This document shows positions 10,642 through 24,974 of a stretch of DNA of 64,000 bases, piece by piece; the first letter of the stretch is position 1; each line of letters begins with the position of its first letter. Where the stretch lies: the NCBI GenBank assembly GCA_964057225.1, contig OZ059899.1:10726001-10790000 (forward strand). The letters are read 5' to 3'. Below the pieces are notes generated by a model. That model saw nothing but the letters and a program-made list of their open reading frames with translations, was not told the DNA's origin and searched no databases. This DNA comes from Auanema rhodensis. Lineage: Eukaryota > Nematoda > Chromadorea > Rhabditida > Rhabditidae. Made by a program: the position numbers and the translations under genes.

Positions 10642-13190
10642 TCTTATGAAAAAAAAAAACTAAGACAATTGTGATGAGAGAAATTAAGAGAAAACCTATT
10701 GAGCTGACATTACATTTTTCGACAATATCACTAGATTCGATATCATTGATATCCTGGAAACGTTATTCCTCTACTTTTTCATATCAAACGAGAGTTTAAT
10801 GTAATCATAGAGAAATCAGGATCAGTCTGTTCTGTTGGAGAACTGTAAGACATAAAAGTTCAATCTAATAGGCTTTTTATCGAAGTAAATGTACAAGTTT
10901 AAATTGGATATCTAACAATCTTTTTCACTTTATTTCTTTTTGTTTGTTTTAAAGTAGGAAAAATTAGTTCTTTTATTTCTAATTTGCATTCCAAATGCTT
11001 TCGAATTCCAGGAAAATATATAAGGCCTTGTTCAACTAAGATTTCAGAAACTCTTATGAGAAAAAAAACTAAGACAATTGTGATGAGAGAAATTAAAAGA
11101 AAAACTATGGAGCTGACATTACATTTTTCGACAATCTCAGTAGATTCGAAATAATTGATATCCTGGAAACGTTATTCCTCTCCTTTTTTTCTATCAAACG
11201 AGAGTTTTATGTAATGGTAGAGAAATCAGGATCAGTCTGTTCTGTTGGAGAACTGTAATACATAAAAGTTCAATCTAATAGGCTTTTTATCGAAGTAAAT
11301 GTACAAGTTTAAATTGGATATCTAACAATCTTTTTCATTTTATTTCTTTTTGTTTGTTTTAAAGTAGGAGAAACTAGTTTTTTTCTTTCTAATTTCCATT
11401 CCAAATGCTTTCGAATTCCAGGAAAATATATAAGGCCTTGTTCAACTAAAATTTCAGAAACTCTTATGAGAAAAAAAACTAAGACAATTGTGATGAGAGA
11501 AATTAAGAGAAAAACTATGGAGCTGACATTACATTTTTCGACAATATCAGTAGATTCGAAATAATTGATATCCTGGAAACGTTATTCCTCTCCTTTTTTT
11601 ATATCAAACGAGAGTTTCATGTAATCGTAGAGAAATCAGGATCAGTCTGTTCTGTTGGAGAACTGTAATACATAAAATTTCAATCTAATAGGCTTTTTAT
11701 CGAAGTAAATGTATAAGTTTAAATTGGTTATCTAACAATCTTTTTCATTTTATTTCTTTTTGTTTGTTTTAAAGTAGGAAAAACTAGTTCTTTTCTTTCT
11801 AATTTCCATTCCAAATGCTTTCGAATTCCAGGAAAATATATAAGGCCTTGTTCAACTAGAAGTTCAGAAACTCTTATGAGAAAAAAAACTAAGAAAATTG
11901 TGATGAGAGAAATTAAGAGAAAACCTATTGAGCTGACATTACATTTTTCGACAATATCACTAGATTCGATATCATTGATATCCTGGAAACGTTATTCCTC
12001 TCCTTTTTTTATATCAAACGAGAGTTTCATGTAATCGTAGAGAAATCAGGATCAGTCTGTTCTGTTGGAGAACTGTAATACATAAAATTTCAATCTAATA
12101 GGCTTTTTATCGAAGTAAATGTACAAGTTTAAATTGGATATCTAACAATCTTTTTCATTTTATTTCTTTTTGTTTGTTTTAAAGTAGGAAAAATTAGTTC
12201 TTTTATTCCTAATTTGCATTCCAAATGCTTTCGAATTCCAGGAAAATATATAAGGCCTTGTTCAACTAAAATTTCAGAAACTCTTATGAGAAAAAAAACT
12301 AAGACAATTGTGATGAGAGAAATTAAGAGAAAACCTATTGAGCTGACATTACATTTTTCGACAATATCACTAGATTCGATATCATTGATATTCTGGAAAC
12401 GTTATTCCTCTACTTTTTTATATCACACGAGAGTTTAATGTAATCATAGAGAAATCAGGATCAGTCTGTTCTGTTGGAGAACTGTAATACATAAAAGTTC
12501 AATCTAATAGGCTTTTTATCGAAGTAAATGTACAAGTTTAAATTGGATATCTAACAATCTTTTCATTTTATTTCTTTTTGTTTGTTTTAAAGTAGGAAAA
12601 ACTAGTTCTTTTCTTTCTAATTTCCATTCCAAATGCTTTCGAATTCCAGGAAAATATATAAGGCCTTGTTCAACTAAAATTTCAGAAACTCTTATGAGAA
12701 AAAAAAAATAAGACAATTGTGATGAGAGAAATTAAGAGAAAAACTATGGAGCTGACATTACATTTTTGGACAATATCAGTAGATTCGAAATGATTGATAT
12801 CCTGGAAACGTTATTCTTCTCCTTTTTTTATATCAAACGAGAGTTTTATGTAATCGTAGAGAAATCAGGATCAGTCTGTTCTGTTGGAGAACTGTAATAC
12901 ATAAAAGTTCAATCTAATAGGCTTTTTATCGAAGTAAATGTACAAGTTTAAATTGGATATCTAACAATCTTTTTCATTTTATTTTTTTTGTTTGTTTTAA
13001 AGTAGGAAAAACTATTTCTTTTCTTTCTAATTTCCATTCCAAATGCTTTCGAATTCCAGGAAATTATATAAGGCCTTGTTCAACTAAGATTTCAGAAACT
13101 CTTATGAAAAAAAAAAACTAAGACAATTGTGATGAGAGAAATTAAGAGAAAACCTATTGAGCTGACATTACATTTTTCGACAATATCACT
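10642..13190 (+). repeat. Domain A, monomers 27 to 33: partial third copy of the preceding unit, then mixed monomers
   Basis: The monomers at 11052 and 11462 carry the GACAATCTCAG and CATAAAATTTCAATC variants of those at 4913 and 5323, so they form a fragment of the same unit. This time the monomer missing from the second copy is present. The monomer at 11872 is family 1 but keeps the TTTCATG and AAAATTTCAATC right half of the preceding type, so it is probably a hybrid. The monomers at 10642 and 13100 have an 11-A tract directly after ATG. The interval 13100 to 13511 is the longest in the window at 412 bases. Confidence 0.8.
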
Positions 13191-15645
13191 AGATTCGATA
13201 TCATTGATATCCTGGAAACGTTATTCCTCTCCTTTTTTTTATATCAAACGAGAGTTTCATGTAATCGTAGAGAAATCAGGATCAGTCTGTTCTGTTGGAG
13301 AACTGTAATACATAAAAGTTCAATCTAATAGGCTTTTTATCGAAGTAAATGTACAAGTTTAAATTGGATATCTAACAATCTTTTTCATTTTATTTCTTTT
13401 TGTTTGTTTTAAAGTAGGAAAAATTAGTTCTTTTATTCCTAATTTGCATTCCAAATGCTTTCGAATTCCAGGAAAATATATAAGGCCTTGTTCAACTAAA
13501 ATTTCAGAAACTCTTATGAGAAAAAAAACTAAGACAATTGTAATGAGAGAAATTAAGAGAAAAACTATGGAGCTGACATTACATTTTTCGACAATATCAG
13601 TAGATTCGAAATAATTGATATCCTGGAAACGTTATTCCTCTACTTTTTTTATATCAAACGAGAGTTTAATGTAATCATAGAGAAATCAGGATCAGTCTGT
13701 TCTGTTGGAGAACTGTAATACATAAAAGTTCAATCTAATAGGCTTTTTATCGAAGTAAATGTACAAGTTTAAATTGGATATCTAACAATCTTTTTCATTT
13801 TATTTCTTTTTGTTTGTTTTAAAGTAGGAAAAACTAGTTCTTTTCTTTCTAATTTCCATTCCAAATGCTTTCGAATTCCAGGAAAATATATAAGGCCTTG
13901 TTCAACTAAAAGTTCAGAAACTCTTATGAGAAAAAAAACTAAGAAAATTGTGATGAGAGAAATTAAGAGAAAATCTATTGAGCTGACATTACATTTTTCG
14001 ACAATATCACTAGATTCGATATCATTGATATCCTGGAAACGTTATTCCTCTACTTTTTTATATCAAACGAGAGTTTAATGTAATCATAGAGAAATCAGGA
14101 TCAGTCTGTTCTGTTGGAGAACTGTAAGACATAAAAGTTCAATCTAATAGGCTTTTTATCGAAGTAAATGTACAAGTTTAAATTGGATATCTAACAATCT
14201 TTTTCATTTTATTTCTTTTTGTTCGTTTTAAAGTAGGAAAAACTAGTTCTTTCCTTTCTAATTTCCATTTCAAATGCTTTCGAATTCCAGGAAAATATAT
14301 AAGGCCTTGGTCAACTAAGATTTCAGAAACTCTTATGAGAAAAAACTAAGACAATTGTGATGAGAGAAATTAAGAGAAAACCTATTGAGCTGACATTACA
14401 TTTTTCTACAATATCACTAGATTCGATATCATTGATATCCTGGAAACGTTATTCCTCTACTTTTTTTATATCAAACGAGAGTTTAATGTAATCATAGAGA
14501 AATCAGGATCAGTCTGTTCTGTTGGAGAACTGTAATACATAAAAGTTCAATCTAATAGGCTTTTTATCGAAGTAAATGTACAGGTTTAAATTGGATATCT
14601 AACAATCTTTTTCATTTTATTTCTTTTTGTTTGTTTTAAAGTAGGAGAAATTAGTTCTTTTCTTTCTAATTTCCATTCCAAATGCTTTCGAATTCCAGGA
14701 AAATATATAAGGCCTTGTTCAACTAAGATTTCAGAAACTCTTATGAAAAAAAAAAACTAAGACAATTGTGATGAGAGAAATTAAGAGAAAACCTATTGAG
14801 CTGACATTACATTTTTCGACAATATCACTAGATTCGATATCATTGATATCCTGGAAACGTTATTCCTCTACTTTTTTTTATCAAACGAGAGTTTAATGTA
14901 ATCATAGAGAAATCAGGATCAGTCTGTTCTGTTGGAGAACTGTAATACATAAAAGTTCAATCTAATAGGCTTTTTATCGAAGTAAATGTACAAGTTTAAA
15001 TTGGATATCTAACAATCTTTTTCATTTTATTTCTTTTTGTTTGTTTTAAAGTAGGAGAAATTAGTTCTTTTCTTTCTAATTTCCATTCCAAATGCTTTCG
15101 AATTCCAGGAAAATATATAAGGCCTTGTTCAACTAAGATTTCAGAAACTCTTATGAAAAAAAAAAACTAAGACAATTGTGATGAGAGAAATTAAGAGAAA
15201 ACCTATTGAGCTGACATTACATTTTTCGACAATATCACTAGATTCGATATCATTGATATCCTGGAAACGTTATTCCTCTACTTTTTTTTATCAAACGAGA
15301 GTTTAATGTAATCATAGAGAAATCAGGATCAGTCTGTTCTGTTGGAGAACTGTAAGACATAAAAGTTCAATCTAACAGGCTTTTTATCGAAGTAAATGTA
15401 CAAGTTTAAATTGGATATCTAACAATCTTTTTCATTTTATTTCTTTTTGTTTGTTTTAAAGTAGGAAAAATTAGTTCTTTTATTCCTAATTTGCATTCCA
15501 AATGCTTTCGAATTCCAGGAAAATATATAAGGCCTTGTTCAACTAAGATTTCAGAAACTCTTATGAGAAAAAACTAAGACAATTGTGATGAGAGAAATTA
15601 AGAGAAAACCTATTGAGCTGACATTACATTTTTCTACAATATCAC
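13190..15645 (+). repeat. Six-monomer tandem duplication, first copy
   Basis: The block repeats 2456 bases downstream. Shared private variants include CAATTGTAATGAG (13512 and 15968), AAAAGTTCAGAAAC (before 13922 and 16378), GAGAAAATCTATTG, CCATTTCAAATG, and TGTACAGGTTT (14577 and 17033). It also holds two nearly identical monomers in a row (14739 and 15149), each with an 11-A tract and a shortened TTTTTTTTATC run. The left edge lies between about 13190 and 13230, where TCGACA here differs from TCTACA in the second copy. Confidence 0.88.
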
Positions 15646-18014
15646 TAGATTCGATATCATTGATATCCTGGAAACGTTATTCCTCTCCTTTTTTTTATAT
15701 CAAACGAGAGTTTCATGTAATCGTAGAGAAATCAGGATCAGTCTGTTCTGTTGGAGAACTGTAATACATAAAAGTTCAATCTAATAGGCTTTTTATCGAA
15801 GTAAATGTACAAGTTTAAATTGGATATCTAACAATCTTTTTCATTTTATTTCTTTTTGTTTGTTTTAAAGTAGGAAAAATTAGTTCTTTTATTCCTAATT
15901 TGCATTCCAAATGCTTTCGAATTCCAGGAAAATATATAAGGCCTTGTTCAACTAAAATTTCAGAAACTCTTATGAGAAAAAAAACTAAGACAATTGTAAT
16001 GAGAGAAATTAAGAGAAAAACTATGGAGCTGACATTACATTTTTCGACAATATCAGTAGATTCGAAATAATTGATATCCTGGAAACGTTATTCCTCTACT
16101 TTTTTTATATCAAACGAGAGTTTAATGTAATCATAGAGAAATCAGGATCAGTCTGTTCTGTTGGAGAACTGTAATACATAAAAGTTCAATCTAATAGGCT
16201 TTTTATCGAAGTAAATGTACAAGTTTAAATTGGATATCTAACAATCTTTTTCATTTTATTTCTTTTTGTTTGTTTTAAAGTAGGAAAAACTAGTTCTTTT
16301 CTTTCTAATTTCCATTCCAAATGCTTTCGAATTCCAGGAAAATATATAAGGCCTTGTTCAACTAAAAGTTCAGAAACTCTTATGAGAAAAAAAACTAAGA
16401 AAATTGTGATGAGAGAAATAAAGAGAAAATCTATTGAGCTGACATTACATTTTTCGACAATATCACTAGATTCGATATCATTGATATCCTGGAAACGTTA
16501 TTCCTCTACTTTTTTATATCAAACGAGAGTTTAATGTAATCATAGAGAAATCAGGATCAGTCTGTTCTGTTGGAGAACTGTAAGACATAAAAGTTCAATC
16601 TAATAGGCTTTTTATCGAAGTAAATGTACAAGTTTAAATTGGATATCTAACAATCTTTTTCATTTTATTTCTTTTTGTTCGTTTTAAAGTAGGAAAAACT
16701 AGTTCTTTCCTTTCTAATTTCCATTTCAAATGCTTTCGAATTCCAGGAAAATATATAAGGCCTTGGTCAACTAAGATTTCAGAAACTCTTATGAGAAAAA
16801 ACTAAGACAATTGTGATGAGAGAAATTAAGAGAAAACCTATTGAGCTGACATTACATTTTTCTACAATATCACTAGATTCGATATCATTGATATCCTGGA
16901 AACGTTATTCCTCTACTTTTTTTATATCAAACGAGAGTTTAATGTAATCATAGAGAAATCAGGATCAGTCTGTTCTGTTGGAGAACTGTAATACATAAAA
17001 GTTCAATCTAATAGGCTTTTTATCGAAGTAAATGTACAGGTTTAAATTGGATATCTAACAATCTTTTTCATTTTATTTCTTTTTGTTTGTTTTAAAGTAG
17101 GAGAAATTAGTTCTTTTCTTTCTAATTTCCATTCCAAATGCTTTCGAATTCCAGGAAAATATATAAGGCCTTGTTCAACTAAGATTTCAGAAACTCTTAT
17201 GAAAAAAAAAAACTAAGACAATTGTGATGAGAGAAATTAAGAGAAAACCTATTGAGCTGACATTACATTTTTCGACAATATCACTAGATTCGATATCATT
17301 GATATCCTGGAAACGTTATTCCTCTACTTTTTTTTATCAAACGAGAGTTTAATGTAATCATAGAGAAATCAGGATCAGTCTGTTCTGTTGGAGAACTGTA
17401 ATACATAAAAGTTCAATCTAATAGGCTTTTTATCGAAGTAAATGTACAAGTTTAAATTGGATATCTAACAATCTTTTTCATTTTATTTCTTTTTGTTTGT
17501 TTTAAAGTAGGAGAAATTAGTTCTTTTCTTTCTAATTTCCATTCCAAATGCTTTCGAATTCCAGGAAAATATATAAGGCCTTGTTCAACTAAGATTTCAG
17601 AAACTCTTATGAAAAAAAAAAACTAAGACAATTGTGATGAGAGAAATTAAGAGAAAACCTATTGAGCTGACATTACATTTTTCGACAATATCACTAGATT
17701 CGATATCATTGATATCCTGGAAACGTTATTCCTCTACTTTTTTTTATCAAACGAGAGTTTAATGTAATCATAGAGAAATCAGGATCAGTCTGTTCTGTTG
17801 GAGAACTGTAAGACATAAAAGTTCAATCTAACAGGCTTTTTATCGAAGTAAATGTACAAGTTTAAATTGGATATCTAACAATCTTTTTCATTTTATTTCT
17901 TTTTGTTTGTTTTAAAGTAGGAAAAATTAGTTCTTTTATTCCTAATTTGCATTCCAAATGCTTTCGAATTCCAGGAAAATATATAAGGCCTTGTTCAACT
18001 AAGATTTCAGAAAC
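15646..18014 (+). repeat. Six-monomer tandem duplication, second copy
   Basis: Monomers at 15968, 16378, 16787, 17195 and 17605 match those at 13512, 13922, 14331, 14739 and 15149. The two copies look almost identical by eye. One visible change is GAAATAAAG near 16414 against GAAATTAAG in the first copy. The match ends at the A-tract of the next monomer, which is GAGAAAAAAC at 15559 and two A longer at 18015. Low divergence suggests a recent event, or an assembly duplication. Confidence 0.87.
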
Positions 18015-18834
18015 TCTTATGAGAAAAAAAACTAAGACAATTGTGATGAGAGAAATTAAAAGAAAAACTATGGAGGTGACATTACATTTTTCGACAATAT
18101 CAGTAGATTCGAAATAATTGATATCCTGGAAACGTTATTCCTCTCCTTTTTTTATATCAAACGAGAGTTTTATGTAATGGTAGAGAAATCAGGATCAGTC
18201 TGTTCTGTTGGAGAACTGTAATACATAAAAGTTCATTCTAATAGGCTTTTTATCGAAGTAAATGTACAAGTTTAAATTGGATATCTAACAATCTTTTCCA
18301 TTTTATTTCTTTTTGTTTGTTTCAAAGTAGGAGAAACTAGTTCTTTTCTTTCTAATTTCCATTCCAAATGCTTTCGAATTCCAGGAAAATATATAAAGCC
18401 TTGTTCAACTAAAATTTCAGAAACTCTTATGAGAAAAAAAACTAAGAAAATTGTGATGAGAGAAATTAAGAGAAAACCTATTGAGCTGACATTACATTTT
18501 TCGACAATATCACTAGATTCGATATCATTGATATCCTGGAAACGTTATTCCTCTCCTTTTTTTATATCAAACGAGAGTTTCATGTAATCGTAGAGAAATC
18601 AGGATCAGTCTGTTCTGTTGGAGAACTGTAATACATAAAAGTTCAATCTAATAGGCTTTTTATCGAAGTAAATGTACAAGTTTAAATTGGATATCTAACA
18701 ATCTTTTTCATTTTATTTCTTTTTGTTTGTTTTAAAGTAGGAAAAACTAGTTCTTTTCTTTCTAATTTCCATTCCAAATGCTTTCGAATTCCAGGAAAAT
18801 ATATAAGGCCTTGTTCAACTAAAATTTCAGAAAC
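18015..18834 (+). repeat. Monomers 45-46: GAGGTGAC subtype and a hybrid copy
   Basis: The monomer at 18015 carries GGAGGTGAC, GTTCATTCTAATAGG, CTTTTCCATTT and TTTCAAAGTAGG. This set is shared with the monomer at 20883 and the one at 22932. The monomer at 18425 combines a family-1 left half with the CCTTTTTTTATATC and TTTCATG right half usually found on family 2. Confidence 0.8.
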
Positions 18835-21703
18835 TCTTATGAGAAAAAAAACTAAGAAAATTGTGATGAGAGAAATTAAGAGAAAACCTATTGAGCTGAC
18901 ATTACATTTTTCGACAATATCACTAGATTCGATATCATTGATATCCTGGAAACGTTATTACTCTACTTTTTTTTATCAAACGAGAGTTTAATGTAATCAT
19001 AGAGAAATCAGGATCAGTCTGTTCTGTTGGAGAACTGTAATACATAAAAGTTCAATCTAATAGGCTTTTTATCGAAGTAAATGTACAAGTTTAAATTGGA
19101 TATCTAACAATCTTTTTCATTTTATTTCTTTTTGTTTGTTTTAAAGTAGGAGAAATTAGTTCTTTTCTTTCTAATTTCCATTCCAAATGCTTTCGAATTC
19201 CAGGAAAATATATAAGGCCTTGTTCAACTAAGATTTCAGAAACTCTTATGAAAAAAAAAAACTAAGACAATTGTGATGAGAGAAATTAAGAGAAAACCTA
19301 TTGAGCTGACATTACATTTTTCGACAATATCACTAGATTCGATATCATTGATATCCTGGAAACGTTATTCCTCTACTTTTTTTTATCAAACGAGAGTTTA
19401 ATGTAATCATAGAGAAATCAGGATCAGTCTGTTCTGTTGGAGAACTGTAATACATAAAAGTTCAATCTAATAGGCTTTTTATCGAAGTAAATGTACAAGT
19501 TTAAATTGGATATCTAACAATCTTTTTCATTTTATTTCTTTTTGTTTGTTTTAAAGTAGGAGAAATTAGTTCTTTTCTTTCTAATTTCCATTCCAAATGC
19601 TTTCGAATTCCAGGAAAATATATAAGGCCTTGTTCAACTAAGATTTCAGAAACTCTTATGAAAAAAAAAAACTAAGACAATTGTGATGAGAGAAATTAAG
19701 AGAAAACCTATTGAGCTGACATTACATTTTTCGACAATATCACTAGATTCGATATCATTGATATCCTGGAAACGTTATTCCTCTACTTTTTTTTATCAAA
19801 CGAGAGTTTAATGTAATCATAGAGAAATCAGGATCAGTCTGTTCTGTTGGAGAACTGTAATACATAAAAGTTCAATCTAATAGGCTTTTTATCGAAGTAA
19901 ATGTACAAGTTTAAATTGGATATCTAACAATCTTTTTCATTTTATTTCTTTTTGTTTGTTTTAAAGTAGGAGAAATTAGTTCTTTTCTTTCTAATTTCCA
20001 TTCCAAATGCTTTCGAATTCCAGGAAAATATATAAGGCCTTGTTCAACTAAGATTTCAGAAACTCTTATGAAAAAAAAAACTAAGACAATTGTGATGAGA
20101 GAAATTAAGAGAAAACCTATTGAGCTGACATTACATTTTTCGACAATATCACTAGATTCGATATCATTGATATCCTGGAAACGTTATTCCTCTACTTTTT
20201 TTTATCAAACGAGAGTTTAATGTAATCATAGAGAAATCAGGATCAGTCTGTTCTGTTGGAGAACTGTAAGACATAAAAGTTCAATCTAACAGGCTTTTTA
20301 TCGAAGTAAATGTACAAGTTTAAATTGGATATCTAACAATCTTTTTCATTTTATTTCTTTTTGTTTGTTTTGAAGTAGGAAAAATTAGTTCTTTTATTCC
20401 TAATTTGCATTCCAAATGCTTTCGAATTCCAGGAAAATATATAAGGCCTTGTTCAACTAAGATTTCAGAAACTCTTATGAGAAAAAAAACTAAGACAATT
20501 GTGATGAGAGAAATTAAAAGAAAAACTATGGAGGTGACATTACATTTTTCGACAATATCAGTAGATTCGAAATAATTGATATCCTGGAAACGTTATTCCT
20601 CTCCTTTTTTTATATCAAACGAGAGTTTTATGTAATGGTAGAGAAATCAGGATCAGTCTGTTCTGTTGGAGAACTGTAATACATAAAAGTTCATTCTAAT
20701 AGGCTTTTTATCGAAGTAAATGTACAAGTTTAAATTGGATATCTAACAATCTTTTTCATTTTATTTCTTTTTGTTTGTTTTAAAGTAGGAAAAATTAGTT
20801 CTTTTATTCCTAATTTGCATTCCAAATGCTTTCGAATTCCAGGAAAATATATAAGGCCTTGTTCAACTAAGATTTCAGAAACTCTTATGAGAAAAAAAAC
20901 TAAGACAATTGTGATGAGAGAAATTAAAAGAAAAACTATGGAGGTGACATTACATTTTTCGACAATATCAGTAGATTCGAAATAATTGATATCCTGGAAA
21001 CGTTATTCCTCTCCTTTTTTTATATCAAACGAGAGTTTTATGTAATGGTAGAGAAATCAGGATCAGTCTGTTCTGTTGGAGAACTGTAATACATAAAAGT
21101 TCATTCTAATAGGCTTTTTATCGAAGTAAATGTACAAGTTTAAATTGGATATCTAACAATCTTTTCCATTTTATTTCTTTTTGTTTGTTTCAAAGTAGGA
21201 GAAACTAGTTCTTTTCTTTCTAATTTCCATTCCAAATGCTTTCGAATTCTAGGAAAATATATAAAGCCTTGTTCAACTAAAATTTCAGAAACTCTTATGA
21301 GAAAACAAACTAAGACAATTGTGATGAGAGAAATTAAGAGAAAAACTATGGAGCTGACATTACATTTTTCGACAATATCAGTAGATTCGAAATAATTGAT
21401 ATCCTGGAAACGTTATTCCTCTCCTTTTTTTTATATCAAACGAGAGTTTCATGTAATCGTAGAGAAATCAGGATCAGTCTGTTCTGTTGGAGAACTGTAA
21501 TACATAAAAGTTCAATCTAATAGGCTTTTTATCGAAGTAAATGTACAAGTTTAAATTGGATATCTAACAATCTTTTTCATTTTATTTCTTTTTGTTTGTT
21601 TTAAAGTAGGAAAAACTAGTTCTTTTCTTTCTAATTTCCATTCCAAATGCTTTCGAATTCCAGGAAAATATATAAGGCCTTGTTCAACTAAAATTTCAGA
21701 AAC
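18835..21703 (+). repeat. Seven-monomer unit, first copy (monomers 47-53)
   Basis: The order is: one family-1 monomer with TTATTACTCTAC (18835); three nearly identical monomers with long A-tracts (19244, 19654, 20064), the last followed by GTTTTGAAGTAGG; two nearly identical GGAGGTGAC monomers (20473, 20883); and one with an interrupted A-tract, GAGAAAACAAAC (21293). Each run of identical neighbours looks like a local monomer amplification inside the unit. Confidence 0.88.
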
Positions 21704-23751
21704 TCTTATGAGAAAAAAAACTAAGAAAATTGTGATGAGAGAAATTAAGAGAAAACCTATTGAGCTGACATTACATTTTTCGACAATATCACTAGATTCG
21801 ATATCATTGATATCCTGGAAACGTTATTACTCTACTTTTTTTTATCAAACGAGAGTTTAATGTAATCATAGAGAAATCAGGATCAGTCTGTTCTGTTGGA
21901 GAACTGTAATACATAAAAGTTCAATCTAATAGGCTTTTTATCGAAGTAAATGTACAAGTTTAAATTGGATATCTAACAATCTTTTTCATTTTATTTCTTT
22001 TTGTTTGTTTTAAAGTAGGAGAAATTAGTTCTTTTCTTTCTAATTTCCATTCCAAATGCTTTCGAATTCCAGGAAAATATATAAGGCCTTGTTCAACTAA
22101 GATTTCAGAAACTCTTATGAAAAAAAAAAACTAAGACAATTGTGATGAGAGAAATTAAGAGAAAACCTATTGAGCTGACATTACATTTTTCGACAATATC
22201 ACTAGATTCGATATCATTGATATCCTGGAAACGTTATTCCTCTACTTTTTTTTATCAAACGAGAGTTTAATGTAATCATAGAGAAATCAGGATCAGTCTG
22301 TTCTGTTGGAGAACTGTAATACATAAAAGTTCAATCTAATAGGCTTTTTATCGAAGTAAATGTACAAGTTTAAATTGGATATCTAACAATCTTTTTCATT
22401 TTATTTCTTTTTGTTTGTTTTAAAGTAGGAGAAATTAGTTCTTTTCTTTCTAATTTCCATTCCAAATGCTTTCGAATTCCAGGAAAATATATAAGGCCTT
22501 GTTCAACTAAGATTTCAGAAACTCTTATGAAAAAAAAAACTAAGACAATTGTGATGAGAGAAATTAAGAGAAAACCTATTGAGCTGACATTACATTTTTC
22601 GACAATATCACTAGATTCGATATCATTGATATCCTGGAAACGTTATTCCTCTACTTTTTTTTATCAAACGAGAGTTTAATGTAATCATAGAGAAATCAGG
22701 ATCAGTCTGTTCTGTTGGAGAACTGTAAGACATAAAAGTTCAATCTAACAGGCTTTTTATCGAAGTAAATGTACAAGTTTAAATTGGATATCTAACAATC
22801 TTTTTCATTTTATTTCTTTTTGTTTGTTTTGAAGTAGGAAAAATTAGTTCTTTTATTCCTAATTTGCATTCCAAATGCTTTCGAATTCCAGGAAAATATA
22901 TAAGGCCTTGTTCAACTAAGATTTCAGAAACTCTTATGAGAAAAAAAACTAAGACAATTGTGATGAGAGAAATTAAAAGAAAAACTATGGAGGTGACATT
23001 ACATTTTTCGACAATATCAGTAGATTCGAAATAATTGATATCCTGGAAACGTTATTCCTCTCCTTTTTTTATATCAAACGAGAGTTTTATGTAATGGTAG
23101 AGAAATCAGGATCAGTCTGTTCTGTTGGAGAACTGTAATACATAAAAGTTCATTCTAATAGGCTTTTTATCGAAGTAAATGTACAAGTTTAAATTGGATA
23201 TCTAACAATCTTTTCCATTTTATTTCTTTTTGTTTGTTTCAAAGTAGGAGAAACTAGTTCTTTTCTTTCTAATTTCCATTCCAAATGCTTTCGAATTCCA
23301 GGAAAATATATAAGGCCTTGTTCAACTAAAATTTCAGAAACTCTTATGAGAAAACAAACTAAGACAATTGTGATGAGAGAAATTAAGAGAAAAACTATGG
23401 AGCTGACATTACATTTTTCGACAATATCAGTAGATTCGAAATAATTGATATCCTGGAAACGTTATTCCTCTCCTTTTTTTATATCAAACGAGAGTTTCAT
23501 GTAATCGTAGAGAAATCAGGATCAGTCTGTTCTGTTGGAGAACTGTAATACATAAAAGTTCAATCTAATAGGCTTTTTATCGAAGTAAATGTACAAGTTT
23601 AAATTGGATATCTAACAATCTTTTTCATTTTATTTCTTTTTGTTTGTTTTAAAGTAGGAAAAACTAGTTCTTTTCTTTCTAATTTCCATTCCAAATGCTT
23701 TCGAATTCCAGGAAAATATATAAGGCCTTGTTCAACTAAAATTTCAGAAAC
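21704..23751 (+). repeat. Five-monomer version of the same unit, second copy (monomers 54-58)
   Basis: The order is the same as in the preceding block, but each amplified run is one copy shorter. There are two long-A-tract monomers (22113, 22523) instead of three and one GGAGGTGAC monomer (22932) instead of two. The GAGAAAACAAAC monomer follows at 23342. The markers TTATTACTCTAC and TTTTGAAGTAGG are retained in the matching positions. Small differences such as AATATATAAAGCC before 21293 against AATATATAAGGCC before 23342 show the copies are not strictly identical. Confidence 0.86.
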
Positions 23752-24974
23752 TCTTATGAGAAAAAAAACTAAGAAAATTGTGATGAGAGAAATTAAGAGA
23801 AAACCTATTGAGCTGACATTACATTTTTCGACAATATCACTAGATTCGATATCATTGATATCCTGGAAACGTTATTACTCTACTTTTTTATATCAAACGA
23901 GAGTTTAATGTAATCATAGAGAAATCAGGATCAGTCTGTTCTGTTGGAGAACTGTAAGACATAAAAGTTCAATCTAATAGGCTTTTTATCGAAGTAAATG
24001 TACAAGTTTAAATTGGATATCTAACAATCTTTTTCATTTTATTTTTTTTGTTTGTTTTAAAGTAGGAAAAACTATTTCTTTTCTTTCTAATTTCCATTCC
24101 AAATGCTTTCGAATTCCAGGAAATTATATAAGGCCTTGTTCAACTAAGATTTCAGAAACTCTTATGAAAAAAAACTAAGACAATTGTGATGAGAGAAATT
24201 AAGAGAAAACCTATGGAGCTGACATTACATTTTTCGACAATATCACTAGATTCGATATCATTGATATCCTGGAAACGTTATTCCTCTACTTTTTTATATC
24301 AAACGAGAGTTTAATGTAATCATAGAGAAATCAGGATCAGTCTGTTCTGTTGGAGAACTGTAAGACATAAAAGTTCAATCTAATAGGCTTTTTATCGAAG
24401 TAAATGTACAAGTTTAAATTGGATATCTAACAATCTTTTTCATTTTATTTCTTTTTGTTCGTTTTAAAGTAGGAAAAACTAGTTCTTTCCTTTCTAATTT
24501 CCATTCCAAATGCTTTCGAATTCCAGGAAAATATATAAGGCCTTGGTCAACTAAGATTTCAGAAACTCTTATGAGAAAAAACTAAGACAATTGTGATGAG
24601 AGAAATTAAGAGAAAACCTATTGAGCTGACATTACATTTTTCTACAATATCACTAGATTCGATATCATTGATATCCTGGAAACGTTATTCCTCTACTTTT
24701 TCTATATCAAACGAGAGGTTAATGTAATCATAGAGAAATCAGGATCATTCTGTTCTGTTGGAGAACTGTAATACATAGAAGTTCAATCTAATAGGCTTTT
24801 TATCGAAGTAAATGTACAAGTTTAAATTGGATATCTAACAATCTTTTTCATTTTATTTCTTTTTGTTTGTTTTAAAGTAGGAAAAACTAGTTCTTTTCTT
24901 TCTAATTTCCATTCCAAATGCTTTCGAATTCCAGGAAAATATATAAGGCCTTGTTCAACTAAAATTTCAGAAAC
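23752..24974 (+). repeat. Monomers 59-61, sources or relatives of islands found later in domain B
   Basis: The monomer at 24567 has private changes: CTTTTTCTATATC, ACGAGAGGTTAATG, GATCATTCTG and ACATAGAAGTTC. The same set occurs in the monomers at 28241 and 32735. The monomer at 23752 has the TTATTACTCTAC right half also seen at 27834 and 32328. Confidence 0.85.
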
